A program made the position numbers and the translations under genes. From positions 1,860,001 to 1,924,000 of the forward strand of contig JAJHTX010000010.1 of NCBI GenBank assembly GCA_032164295.1: a stretch of DNA of 64,000 bases, in the 5' to 3' direction. Position 1 is the stretch's first letter; every line of letters begins with the position of its first letter. The DNA comes from Inonotus obliquus. Taxonomy: Eukaryota > Basidiomycota > Agaricomycetes > Hymenochaetales > Hymenochaetaceae. Shown in pieces: positions 44,193-55,010 of the stretch. A model generated the notes under the pieces. That model saw only the letters and a list, made by a program, of their open reading frames with translations, was not told where the DNA came from and did no database searches.

Positions 44193-45590
44193 CAATCTCC
44201 AAGTGCCGCATGAGCCTCCTTTTTTTCAAGCAGAGTTGTAACATATACCATATATGGTAAGAAACAGTGATCCATATTTACCGCCTTTCAATACAATGCA
44301 CCAATCCTTCATGAGACCAGATAATTAGAATTTTATGAGAAATATGCCAGAGAATTAAATAAAGACATTCACTTGATATGATACTAGACAAATTAAAGAC
44401 AAAAATGAGCATACATAGCATGTTTTATTGTAGATTATTACCGGTCAGCAGTACTCATGGTTTTGAACAAGGCCTTTGGTGATGTTGCTGGTTATTCATT
44501 TGTATACACAGTGATTTTCTAATATGAATATATCAGAATCATACTATCTGCTATATTTTAAAGCTTGCTATACTGATTCCTTGATGTAGATGGTGTCACT
44601 GTATGCATCTCTGAGAAAGACTAAGATAAGCACTATGCAGTATCATTGATGGCATTTTTGGAGCTTGTACAGGTACCATGGTATATTTACTTGACTTATC
44701 AAATGAATTTTGTGCTTACAGACATTTTGCAATATTTTCTTGCATTATTGCTCTTTTGCTGGTTTGTGCACCCACATCGGGAAAAAGCCGCACAGCTTAC
44801 ATGAACATTCAGCCTATATAGGGCAGTATCAGTCCGTCAGTAATCATATAACTGAGTCATTATGCTGCTATCTACATATATTGAATTTGAAGTTCTGATA
44901 ACCTCTTGAAAGGAGATCATAGGACCGCCCTCCGCTTATAATGGAAATAACTGCACTCTGAAATTTTGTATGAGTTACATCACTCTGAAATTCACCTTGT
45001 AAGATAACAATCTTAATATTTTTGTGTTTGTATGGCTAGCATAAGACTGCCTGGGTCCTTATAGGGGTTTCGGAAACGTTCTTCAGTTTTGTAAAATACT
45101 ACAACAATGACATGTATCATGTAAGTTTCAAAGCTGGATATCTTTTTATTGTAAGTTGAAGAAGGCGATGTTAATGCGAATGTATAGTTGACACAAGGGT
45201 GATCTGAAGCTGATATGCCTGCCGTCAGGTATAGAAAAATGGCTTTTTTTTGGAAACAAGTCATCTTGCAAGATATAGTATAAGTCAATATTTACTAACC
45301 CGATTGTATGAATAAAGGTGGTATGTACACTAGTTTCTGTTTTTTTTCGACAAGTCCGATGTATGCGTGTGACATCATCACTTGATTTCATCACTTATTC
45401 AAGTCCGACGTCTCCTCTCTTCCTTCTGCCACTCACCATCTTCACGACTAAGGGCGAGCTATATGCTTCGCATTTGTTTGGATGCGCTGAAGGCAGCCCC
45501 CTTTCTGATCAAATTTATTGCTGATTTCTACCTTTACGTGGACGCGCTGCTGCCTTGTGCCCTAAATGAGCCCTGATCCGACTGCCTAAC
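44193..45590. other. AT-rich stretch with nothing recognised
   Basis: Short frames only. No element ends or known domains seen. The right part (45,300-45,590) may be flanking sequence of the USP fragment that follows. Confidence 0.45.
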
Positions 45591-45599
45591 CTTTGTCTC

Positions 45600-45905
45600 A
45601 AACTGCATTTCGACCCTGTGTTGCTGTTTACTATTCAATAGGGTTACAGCTATCCCACGATTGAAGATAAGACAGCAGATGTTGGTGCTTTTGCGTGTGT
45701 CCTAGAGGACACAACGGGAGTGCTATGGCACAACTTTGTAAAGTTGGTTCTCCCGTTTATGCATCGTGGATTTGCATGGTTCTGATGCCTTCGTGTAGCT
45801 ATGACCCTAGAAAGGAGACAAGATATGCTGGCTACAAGAATCAGGGTGCGACATGTTACATAAATGAATTGTTATAGTCAGACCTATAACCAACCTTCTA
45901 CACCC
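45600..45905 (+). pseudogene. UBP15: Captured fragment of USP7/Ubp15-type ubiquitin protease (left copy)
   Basis: After a possible acceptor (ttcaatag) the plus strand reads GYSYPTIEDKTADVGAF, VLEDTTGVLWHNF, then in another frame [22 protein letters not shown]. The last part is the peptidase C19 Cys box (usual form [21 protein letters not shown]) with the catalytic Cys present. It represents the end of the MATH region and the start of the catalytic domain of a USP7/HAUSP-type enzyme. Frameshifts and stops follow, and the sequence then joins a minus-strand HAMP fragment. The same piece occurs inverted at 48,995-49,760. Confidence 0.75.
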
Positions 45906-46810
45906 CTTTCATGTCAGGAACAACAGCTTGTCCGCCGAGTCTACCTTCAGTAATGACTTCGATTGACACGCAAATAACTTCGTTTGCAAGTGACGAAAGT
46001 TGGGCAACCATACTATTCACGATTTCCTTCAGGTCTAACATTTCACCCTGCACATCTATGTCGACAGCCTTGGACATTTTCCATGCACGATAGCCTTTGT
46101 GACTCTCAAAATTAACCGCACCTGGTTAGTGAGGTTGCTTTCCATTTTCTGCACGACCCTGGTGAGTACCATAGTTGCGAATAGGTTCTTCAAATAGTTC
46201 ACATTGTGAGTCGAGCCTGCCCAAGTGCCCTGAACGCCTTCAACACAAGCCTGTCCACCGAGAATACCTTGTGTACTGACTTCAAGCGCAACACATGTGA
46301 CTTCGCTAGCGAATGTGCTAAGCTGGTTCACCACAGAGTTGACCGTCTCCTTAAGCATTGCCATCTCACCCTCGACCTGAATTTAAACCTTCTGGGTCAA
46401 GTCGCCATGCACGACAGCAGTGTAGTGACTGCTGCAATAGATTATACTTGATCTGTCAAGTTTGAGCGCATTCGGTTCACGATATCAGCATCTAAGAAAA
46501 GATCAATAAAGAAATGAAGCTAGCGTACATTAACTGTAAGCCGTTCCCATACTCCCTCTGTATCAGGAACGACTGCTTGACCTCCCAATCTACCCTGACT
46601 ACCTACTTCAAGTGTGAGCCTCGTAACCCCAGTAATGCTCTTGGTCATATAACTATTCTGTTTACAGTATTCTTGAGATCCAGGATCTCTCCATTCGAGA
46701 AGATTTTGGCCCTTCAAAAGGCCCGGAAGACTCGAGCGCTCGAGCAAGTACAAGCGGCAGCCGGCTCGCAAACTCAACCCGACTCTCAATACACAGAGCC
46801 TGCATTTGGC
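45906..46810 (-). pseudogene. nik1: Captured HAMP repeats of a Nik1-type (group III) hybrid histidine kinase
   Basis: The minus strand holds about three HAMP-type repeats of the group III kinase array: VTRLTLEVGSQGRLGGQAVV near 46,580-46,640; KETVNSVVNQLSTFASEVT and EVSTQGILGGQACVEGVQGT near 46,220-46,350; SNLTNQVRLILRVTKAIV, DVQGEMLDLKEIVNSMVAQL and EVITEGRLGGQAVVPD near 45,910-46,130. An intron-like GT-AG stretch (about 46,455-46,520) is retained, so this was copied as DNA and not from mRNA. No kinase or receiver domain is present. Frames are broken. It ends at the tail-to-tail junction with the USP fragment. Confidence 0.8.
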
Positions 46811-47870
46811 TGACTTGTCTGTCGCCCATGACAGATTCTGGCATATAGTGATATAACTAACACGTCTGGTCTCGTGCTTTCCTTGGAGGAGGCTGCATCT
46901 CTGCTCGTTTCACAAACTTCGGTTCTGTATCCTAGTCTCTCTCTGGTGATCTCGGACTCTCTGACTTGTCGCTAACGCTCTGGAATATTTGAAAGTTATT
47001 CTCGTGCAATTAATTAAGTAATAAGACAACTCGATGTGCTTATGATACTGAAATACAATGATGCTCTCAGACTTATAGTGGTGTGCAAGCAATGAAATGA
47101 CTTTCGAATTATCATAGGATATATTCAAACATACAACAACTTTCAGTACCTTATAAATTATTATATCTATTTCATAAATTTGCAAGACTGCTAATAACTT
47201 GTCAGATTTGAGATCCACTGTCAACTCTTTCAGCATTATATCAGAGTCAATCGTTCATGTACACGCATATATTCACTCGCCGATCTTCCATATCTCAACA
47301 TTTCAATACTGCCTGACAGCTACTTTTATTAACTTACGAGATTTGAGGTACACTGTCGACTCTTCTACATCTTTCATACTCGATATACCATATATTCTGC
47401 TTATATGACCCAAGGCTACTGCTGGAATTTTTCCCGATGCATACAAATGCAATGTCACGTGACAGAGCTTTCCTTTATTCGGTGAGATTCAATGCACTCT
47501 TCGAACACTCAGAACTCACTGAATTTCTCAACAATTTCCATGTAAATGTACAAATTGCATTGTTTCATGACTATCTTCATTTTGTTGAGAAAATTTTTCA
47601 AGAAATTATCTAGTTCCTTAGATATGATCTAAAACTATATAATATCTTGGCGGATTTTAGTAAAAGTCAATTTCTTTTTTGAAGATATTGGTCTAAAGAC
47701 ATCAAAGACATGATATACACACTTAATACTAGTGATCTTTGTGATGTGGGAGGGTTACATGGAGTCAATTGTGTCTCTCAAAAACCGGTCATCGCTTATG
47801 CTTAAGCGAGCTCCGGCACAACGCGGCATAGACCGTGAGAACGGTCATTTTTTTAATAGGGATTGCCACT
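46811..47870. other. AT-rich stretch with a diverged local duplication
   Basis: Two related stretches near 47,195-47,250 and 47,330-47,390 share agatttgag, cactgtc and ctctt motifs, suggesting an old tandem duplication. No gene recognised. Confidence 0.4.
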
Positions 47871-48654
47871 CCCCACTGAAGGGGCTGAAAACGGAAAAAA
47901 TCACATGCCCAAATTCTTATGGAATTCCCATGGCAGGCAAAATAGGATATCAGCGGGGATCATATTTTAAATATTTTTTGAGCATTTATTTTAAGTATCA
48001 GTAAGCATGCCGGCTGAGCCAATATTTAAAGTATCTTTCATGTGATGCAATTTTAAATATCAGTCGGATTATAATATGTAAATTAATATTTTAAATATCG
48101 CTTTACTGATATTTTAAATATAGGTCAAGATATCAAACTCGCCAAAATTTCAAATATAGATAAGGATATCGTCAAAGTCAATATTCTAAATATCACTCGA
48201 AGACATATTGAGTGGGCAATAAGCGGGCAATGGGAGGGCAACGGGCGGGCGATGAGTGAGCAACGGGCAGGCGATGAGAGGGCAATGGGCGGGCGATGAG
48301 CAGGTGCACAGTTGAAGCCTGTATGCAGTCAATAAGGGCAAATACAGCATCAAGGTCCTATACCAAGTTATAACTCAGTCCCGTCAAAGAGTCTGCCAAT
48401 AATGGACTGCTAGTACATGTATAAATGGTAATTGAGATTTCAAAGGGCAATGGCAGGGTGATGAGTGGGTGTGTAGATAGAGTGTAGAGAGTTGTCCAAC
48501 ATCTTTGATTCCATTCCATCATTACACACCTATATTAATACCATACCACATAATGTACCCGATAGACTTCGAGGAACATAGAACCCTCGCCTTTCTCTAC
48601 CTCGCAAAGCTAAGCAAACAGGACGTGATTCTCCTGTCCACCATCACGAGCACA

Positions 48655-48995
48655 AGGCATTCAGGGCATTTGGGCAGACTTGACTCATAATGTAAACGTA
48701 AGTATTCTATTTGAAGAACCTATTCACAACAATGGTACTCACCAGGGTCGTGCAGAAAATGACAAGCAACCTCACTAACCAAGTGCATTCAATTTTGAAT
48801 GTCATGAAGGCTGTCACACATGAAAACTTGTCCAAGGTTGTCGACGTAGATGTGCAGGATGAATTGTTAGGAAACCGTAAACAGCATGGTTGTCCAAGTT
48901 TCGCCACTTGCAAATGAAGTTGTTTGCATGTTGATTGAAGTTGTTACTGAAGGTAGACTCGGTGGACAAGCTGTTGTCCCTGATGTGAAAGGGGT
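48655..48995 (+). pseudogene. nik1: Captured Nik1-type HAMP fragment (right copy)
   Basis: Plus strand reads GIWADLTHNVN, a GT-AG intron-like gap (about 48,697-48,745), then RVVQKMTSNLTNQVHSI, LSKVVDVDVQDELL, and after a frameshift LIEVVTEGRLGGQAVVPDV. It is an inverted, diverged copy of 45,906-46,220. It joins the USP fragment at the same point as the left copy. Confidence 0.75.
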
Positions 48996-49760
48996 GTGAA
49001 GGTTGGTTGTAGGTCCAACTGTATCAATGAGTTTATATAACATGTCAACGAGCCAACATATCCCGTCTCTTTTATCGGGTCAGAGCTACACGAAGGCATC
49101 AGAACCGTACTGTGCATGAAAGGGAAAACCAACTTTACAAAGTTGTGCCATAGCACTCCTGTTGGGTCCTCTAGGACATGTACGATAACGCCAACATCTG
49201 CCATCTCATCTTCAATTGTGGGACGACTGTAACCCTCTTGTATAGTAGACAGCTTCCTCAACTTGCTGAAACGTGTAAAACCCCAACCGTACTCCTCAGC
49301 AATGAAACAATGGTGGGCATCAAGGGATAGCATTGGTCATCAGTCTGATTTGGGTCGTGCCCCGACATGCAAAAAACAATGACTATTCGGATGGTAGGGG
49401 AAGTGCAAGACGTATGAGAAACGGTGTAGACGGTAGGATTCGAGATGACAAGAGCGAACTGAGTGCATCCCTGCCATCCCTCTGGTGCTCTCTTTAGATT
49501 GGCAAAGTACAGACACACAGATACGGAATTGTTCAGTGGCACGTTTGAGTTACCAAAGAGATATAAAAGTATTCGCCTAGTAAGACATTCAGGTACCGGT
49601 GAAAGGTAAGGACGTACCAACGATGTCCTCCACACTTAAGCTCCGGACTGATGATCTTCTTCTTTAATTCCTCCAATTTGTCAGCCTCCAATGGTAAACG
49701 GCGAAATCTTTAACTTCATGCTCTAGATCTGGCATGTTCTTTGCTGCGAACACTGTATCT
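48996..49760 (-). pseudogene. UBP15: Captured MATH domain and Cys-box fragment of USP7/Ubp15-type protease (right copy)
   Basis: Minus strand in order: DLEHEVKDFAVYHWRLTNW and KKIISPELKCGG (about 49,620-49,735), the MATH start; NVPLNNSVSVCLYF, APEGWQGCTQFALVISNP (about 49,440-49,560), the MATH core; EEYGWGFTRFSKLRKL and GYSRPTIEDEMADVG (about 49,200-49,300); VLEDPTGVLWHNF; then KETGYVG and TCYINSLIQ (about 49,030-49,080), the Cys box with NQGA deleted. Introns appear to separate several blocks, indicating DNA-level capture of the 5' part of the host gene. Longer at its 5' side than the left copy. Confidence 0.78.
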
Positions 49761-50370
49761 ATAATTCAGGCAGAATGAACGAGTAAGTTTATCTGTGCAT
49801 ACAGGCTCGTCTCCATTATAGCAACTAGAACAGCGGCTCAATATCTCTCATGGACACGGGTTCATCTTTGCCCTTACTGATCGCATACAAGCTTCAACTG
49901 CACACCCGCTCATTGCCCACCCATTGCCCTCTCATTGTCTGCACATCACCCACCTATCACCCGCCTGTTGCCCATCCATCACCTGCCTGTTGCCCTCTCA
50001 TTGCCCTCTCGTTGCCCTCTCATTGCCCTCTCATTGCCCGCTTAATATCTACCTGACCAATATTTATAATATCCGGTCTGACAATACCCTTATTGATTCT
50101 TAAAATATCACCCAAGTAGATATCTTGATTGATATTTAAAATATACGCCAAGTCAATATCTTAAATATCAATAAAAATACCAGTAAGAGGATTTTTTAAA
50201 TATCTCGCGGATGGGGATATCCTTATTTATATTTAAAATATCGACACGTGAAATATATTATAAGTATCGGCACAGCCGGACACTTATTGATATTTAAAAT
50301 ATCGGCAAAAAAATAATTTAAAATAGCGCCCCCTCCGATATTCTATTTTGCCCGCCGTGTCCCTGTACCT

Positions 50371-50427
50371 GAGGTGCCGAAAATGGCAAAGTCACGAGTG
50401 TGACAATACTTCTGAAAAAGGCAGTAA
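50371..50427 (-). repeat. Terminus shared with the 20,986 repeat
   Basis: Reverse complement begins TATTGTCACACT and contains TGCCATTTTCGGCACCTCA, the same as 20,985-21,020. It marks the end of another repeat copy and the right edge of the transposon-rich half. Confidence 0.65.
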
Positions 50428-50795
50428 TTGTGACAATACCCGAGCTGGTTTCCTCCTCTTTATCCTAACTTGATGATATTTGCCCTTTAGGCCCGCCAGC
50501 GCTGCGCTCTTGTCTTCGTACTTGCAGTCATATGAGCACCAAGCGGCTCTTCGTGCCGGTCAACTAGGGGAACGCTCTCCGAGGTATCTTCTTTCGGTCA
50601 TTCTTCTCCTCCCTTGTTTTCTTCTGCCGTAAGAGTGCCCTCAACTCAATTGAAGCTGGGACGTTGGAATCTATTTTTTCCAGCTCAGCCGTACCGTTCA
50701 TCACGGGGTCACCACGACCTACCCATATGTTTTGGCTGCTACCTGTCATCTGGAATGGCGCCGTATCAGATCATGAATAACCCTTGCTCCGTGCA

Positions 50796-50801
50796 TATAA
50801 A
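50796..50801 (+). promoter_or_regulatory. Probable TATA box of the GH27 gene
   Basis: tataaa in gtgcatataaagtg, about 47 bp upstream of the ATG at 50,848, followed by a C-rich stretch. Confidence 0.45.
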
Positions 50802-50847
50802 GTGTCCTTGAGTCCCCCCCTTGCGGTTGGCAAGCACGTTGCACAAG

Positions 50848-53212
50848 ATGACTCTTGTTCGCCTTCTCTTCCTGATACTACCATCTCTCATCTCCCACCC
50901 TACGCTCGCTCTTGATAATGGCGTTGGAAGACTTCCAGGTGTGCTCTCCTTTTTGGAATTTCCGCTCGAGATGATTGCTGATATCAATTGATAAGCAATG
51001 GGATACAATAGTGGGTCCTTGCAGGTGGTCTCCGTTCATCTGCTGTGACTGAACATCATCCAAAAGCTTGGTATGCGTACCAGGTGAGCTTGTAACGAAC
51101 TGTAAACATCTGTTTGTTACTGATATTCAACGTGAAGTGTAATATTGATCAAGACTTGGTGGTTTCTACCGCAAAACGGATGGTCACTATGGGCCTTCGG
51201 GTGAGCTCCAGTTCTCGAGCAGGCGAGTGCCCCTGACCCTTTACAAGGACGCTGGGTACTCTTTTGTGAACCTTGACGACTGCTGGGCAGAGAAGAATCG
51301 CAGCGCGTCGGGCGATCTTGTCCCTGGTACTTCATGATATCAACATTCGTGTCTCGCATTGTGACTAACTAACCACTACTAATAGACAAGACACGATTCA
51401 GCTCAGGGATGAGGTGGCTAACAGACCAAATTCACACTCTCGGCTTGTAGGTGAATCATCTTTCCTATATCATGCACAAAACCAATGTTCTTAATAGTAA
51501 AGCCGGTATAGTATGCTCGCCATTGGCCGAACTAGAGCACATGGCTTAGTGGATCTGTCTAGTATTCGGATTCCGGCTGGTTTACCTGTGCAGGATACCC
51601 TGGCTCATTCCAGAACGAGGCCCGTGATGCTGAAACCTTCCAAGACTGGGGTTTTGAGTTTCTAAAGTGCGGCTGTTGCAAGTCCGTGAAGCTCTGATGA
51701 ACTTACGCTTTCCCGATCAATAGATATGACAATTGCGCAAGTAAGTCAAGTAGTTGCCGTGATCCAGCAAGGATGTAATAAAATTATGTAGTTCCGTTTG
51801 ACGATATTATTCGTGAGAACACGATGGGAAGTAAGTTTACCACACATACTTTTTTTTTCTTTGACGCTTCTGAGTAACACTTCCATAGAATTTGAGCGCA
51901 TGTCAGGCGCAATTGAAAACCTGAGCAAAACGTCAGGCAAGCTGCCGCTTATTTTCAACCTCTGTGAATGGGGATGGGTACGTCGTTATCACTCCTGTTC
52001 TAGCTTTAACTACCTACGCATGTTGTTTCCTCTCAATAGAGCCAGGTATGGATATGGGGAAAACAGCTTGGTCAATCGTGGCGAATAGTAAGTATTGCGA
52101 AAGCTCATGATTGCTCGATGCCCGAACTGGCGCGACAATCAAATAGGTGGATGATCTCAACTCGACATGGCCCTCCATTACGAATACCATCAATTTGTGC
52201 GTTGCTACGATTCAGTTTCTCAGTTGTGACAGAGTCAATATCTCGTTCATCATCAGTAACTCGTTCATTACTATGGCAACCGATTTCTATGGTCAAAATG
52301 ACATGGACTACGTACGTCGTTTGGTTTCTGCGATTCCTGCCATCACCAACTAACCGCCACCAGCTACAAATGTATGTCACATTGCGTTGTTCGGTTGTAC
52401 ATGATGTGATGTATGCCAATTTAGCGGAAATGGCGGGCTAACTATTGACGAGTCCAAGTCGCACTTCACTGCATGGGCACTTATGAAATCACCGCTTTTT
52501 ATCAGCACTAATGTTCGTATTACTTATTCTCTGCAAGTAGTCATGACTGACACCGTTCCCTTATAATTTAGCTCTCCGCATTGGATGAAGATCTTCTGAA
52601 GATCGTGAAAAATGAAGAGATCATTGCTATTAATCAAGACCCTGTTGTCGGGATAAGCATGGCCCCCTTCCGTTGGGGAGTCAACGTTAGTTCAGGACGT
52701 GTCTTCGTCATACTATAACTCGCTTACTTTCAGGTTAAGCCCGATTGGACAAGTGACCCCTTGCACCCTGCCGGTTACTGGAGCGGACCAAGTCAAAATG
52801 GCACTGTGATCATGCTTGTGAGTTGTGTCTTCTGACTTCTGGTTGTTAATTAGGCACTTATCTTTCTGTACGTTGACGCCTAGCTGAATACTCTGGACAA
52901 GCCCACCGATATGTTCTTCAACCTGACGGAGTCGCCGTGGATACGGGCAGGTCGGCAGTACTCGGTTCGAGTGAGTAAGGCAACCTTCCTCCTCGAATGC
53001 AGGCCCTAAACATTGCAACCGCTGCTCAGGATCTTTGGTCGCATTCCGAGAATGGTACGGCAGTGCGGAACTTCACAGCGTCTGCGGTTCCCGCACACGG
53101 TGTAGTTGCTCTGTTATTTAAAGATGCTGGAGATGAACCGCCTGACCTCGAACCGAAATGTGCTGTATGGATTCAGTGCATTGATCAGAATGGAACGAGA
53201 GTCGGGGGTTAG
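50848..53212 (+). CDS. Alpha-galactosidase, glycoside hydrolase family 27 (secreted)
   Basis: Hydrolyses terminal alpha-1,6-galactose from galacto-oligosaccharides and galactomannans; probably secreted. Modelled as 19 exons (50848-50938, 50996-51010, 51067-51083, 51138-51200, 51248-51326, 51386-51446, 51498-51510, 51563-51666, 51724-51740, 51792-51830, 51889-51977, 52040-52087, 52147-52311, 52364-52371, 52425-52512, 52572-52685, 52734-52817, 52884-52970, 53003-53212), all GT-AG, giving 463 aa with phases agreeing. Signal peptide [21 protein letters not shown]; then [41 protein letters not shown], and LKYDNCA whose Asp is the nucleophile of the family. The VDDL segment is where the acid/base Asp normally sits, and FYGQNDMD and INQDPVVG follow. 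Exon 13 contains about 12 extra residues before FYG that could be an unrecognised intron. Length is usual for the family. Confidence 0.9.
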
Positions 53213-54470
53213 GACAGAACGAAGGGAAGCCAGTATCGAACAGGCACGGTAGACGAATAGCAAGCAAATGTAGCTACAGAATGAAAAGTCTCCGGTGATA
53301 CTGTATCTGAATTTTCATTTGCGACTTTTTCGATGTGGTGGTAGGAACCGTGTATCCGGAATGCAGGAGCAGGCGCCATCAAGAACAGTACCAAACAGTC
53401 GTTAAGGCTAGGACAGTTCAATTCAACCTGCCCAACCGCACCGCATATTACATGACATCTTTACTCCCTCCACGCTACGCTCTTTTCGGGCATCCGGGGT
53501 GTCATTAAAATTCGTCGCTTAGAATCGCGGTATTTACTAGGTGATCCGATGGTAGATCGTCATGGTTCCTGTTGCATATCAACTTGATTCATTGTACTCT
53601 AGTGATCTGATGCTTGTACTTCCTCCGCAGTGCTGGATCACATATGGCATCGAAATCACTTATCTCGAGGGCAATGTACATACAGCCCCTTATGCGCCTG
53701 TCACGAGCTACTTGCTACATGGGTACTGCTCTGATCGATCTCCGCTGTGGTTTGGCGCCGTGGTCACTCACTTTGAGAGGTGTCGTACATGAGCGCTGTG
53801 CATTCTACAGAGTGAAAACGAATTCCCATCTGTGACGATTGATTGAGATGAACATGCACTTTTTCAGGCGGCCGCGAGTCCAAGAATGAGCATACTATCA
53901 GCTGACCATATGCTCTCTGAATCTGAGTATACACAAGTGAGCGATGTTCCGCTCAGTCCAAATTTGTTGTCGCGTTTATTTTAGGAATCAGATATATCGC
54001 TTGGCCATAATATGTGGTGGCTACCGTCATCATCGTCATGTGATGATGCCAGCCGTTGTATATATTGCTGGAAGCGCAAGTGATTTTCAACAATGGTCTT
54101 GCCTGGTTACTGACTGATCTAAGTATTGCAGTCAGCGGAGTTGGTCTGATGCTTTCATTATCAACTTGGGAGGCACCGTAAGTAGTCATATACTATGCCC
54201 CCGACTGTCTTCCCTTAGCTTTCGGGCTGAATGTATTTTCTTGCCACAATGATTACTGTTCGCATTTGGCTAGTCTCACGCAAAGGTTCCGGGGATTACA
54301 TTGTCCCCCTTTGCCGTGGTCCTTCTTGATCCTGACATAACTTATTTTTGCCAGTCGTCTGTGCATCGAGAGCCTAATTTCTGTAAGGACCAATGCCGTG
54401 GCCACCGTACTTGACTGGGTAAGTTCATTCTGAAGTGACCAGCCGGAGGATCACGCTCATTGGATTACGA
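53213..54470. other. Unassigned stretch, possibly a decayed membrane-protein gene
   Basis: Plus-strand pieces such as WITYGIEITYLEG (53,640-53,680), LLTDLSIAVSGVGLMLSL (54,088-54,140), MITVRIWLVSRK (54,250-54,285) and SLISVRTNAVATVLDW followed by gtaag (54,370-54,420) are loosely like fungal multi-pass membrane proteins. They lie in different frames with stops between them. No complete model could be built. Confidence 0.25.
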
Positions 54471-54501
54471 CACAAAACAGATAGCACAAATCATTGTATG
54501 A

Positions 54502-54732
54502 GTGCTTACACGAGTAAGGCTTCAATGCGATGCTAAATCGCCGTCCTCTGTAGAGTATTACCGCGTCGTTTGTCATCCGTTTGTCATCGTGCGCATTGGA
54601 TTCAAGTGCCTGTGGAATGGGAGAATCGAATTCCAGACCGGTCAAGATAACGGAATGCTTCTTGAGGAACCTACCAAAGGACCGGTAAAGGACGAAGTTT
54701 GGCTCTCAGCCAATGAAAGGGCAAGCCATTAG
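54502..54732 (+). CDS. Small hypothetical ORF, 76 aa (doubtful)
   Basis: An open frame with no recognised domain, between the unassigned stretch and the PCMT gene. It could be part of the decayed gene at 53,213-54,470 or chance. No clear splice or promoter context. Confidence 0.15.
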   Translation: MLTRVRLQCDAKSPSSVEYYRVVCHPFVIVRIGFKCLWNGRIEFQTGQDNGMLLEEPTKGPVKDEVWLSANERASH

Positions 54733-55010
54733 AAAGTAGTCCAAGAGATTGAACCCGCTGCAATAAAGAGAGTTCGTCCAAGGGGCTGGATTCATGCACT
54801 GGGACGCTGCAGCTTGTTCTCCTAGAGCAAAGGAACACGATGGGAATCGAGACCGCTTTAGTTGTGTGGATGCTCAAATGCAATTGACGGGTGTTACTTG
54901 TACATTACAGGGCGTGAAATATTGAAGACGTGATATTTTCTTTTAATCAGAGTCGCACAAAATCAGCCAAAGCGCGAAGCCTGCTTTTCCTGGTCCGTAA
55001 GGGGGACATA

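Larger units (their letters stand above)
47932..50356. mobile_element. 2.4-kb TIR element carrying captured host gene fragments (Pack-type)
   Basis: Long imperfect terminal inverted repeats: left arm 47,932 to about 48,355 and right arm about 49,860-50,356, both starting GGCRGGCAAAATAG then RATATC. Arms consist of ATTTTAAATATC-like tandem units outside and GGGCAATGAGAGGGCAA-like units inside, and both end in a matching cagttgaagc, gtatgc, aagggcaaa segment. Between the arms lie a HAMP fragment (+) and a MATH/USP fragment (-). No transposase frame was found, so it would be non-autonomous. Flanking sequences are ends of other repeat families; no target duplication is clear. Confidence 0.75.

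Noticed and set aside
44193..45590. Possible fragments of kinase or protease upstream of the captured USP piece
   Set aside because: No stretch gave a recognisable motif in any frame.
53562..54440. Complete multi-pass membrane protein gene
   Set aside because: Hydrophobic pieces lie in several frames with stops between them, and no consistent splice model could be made.
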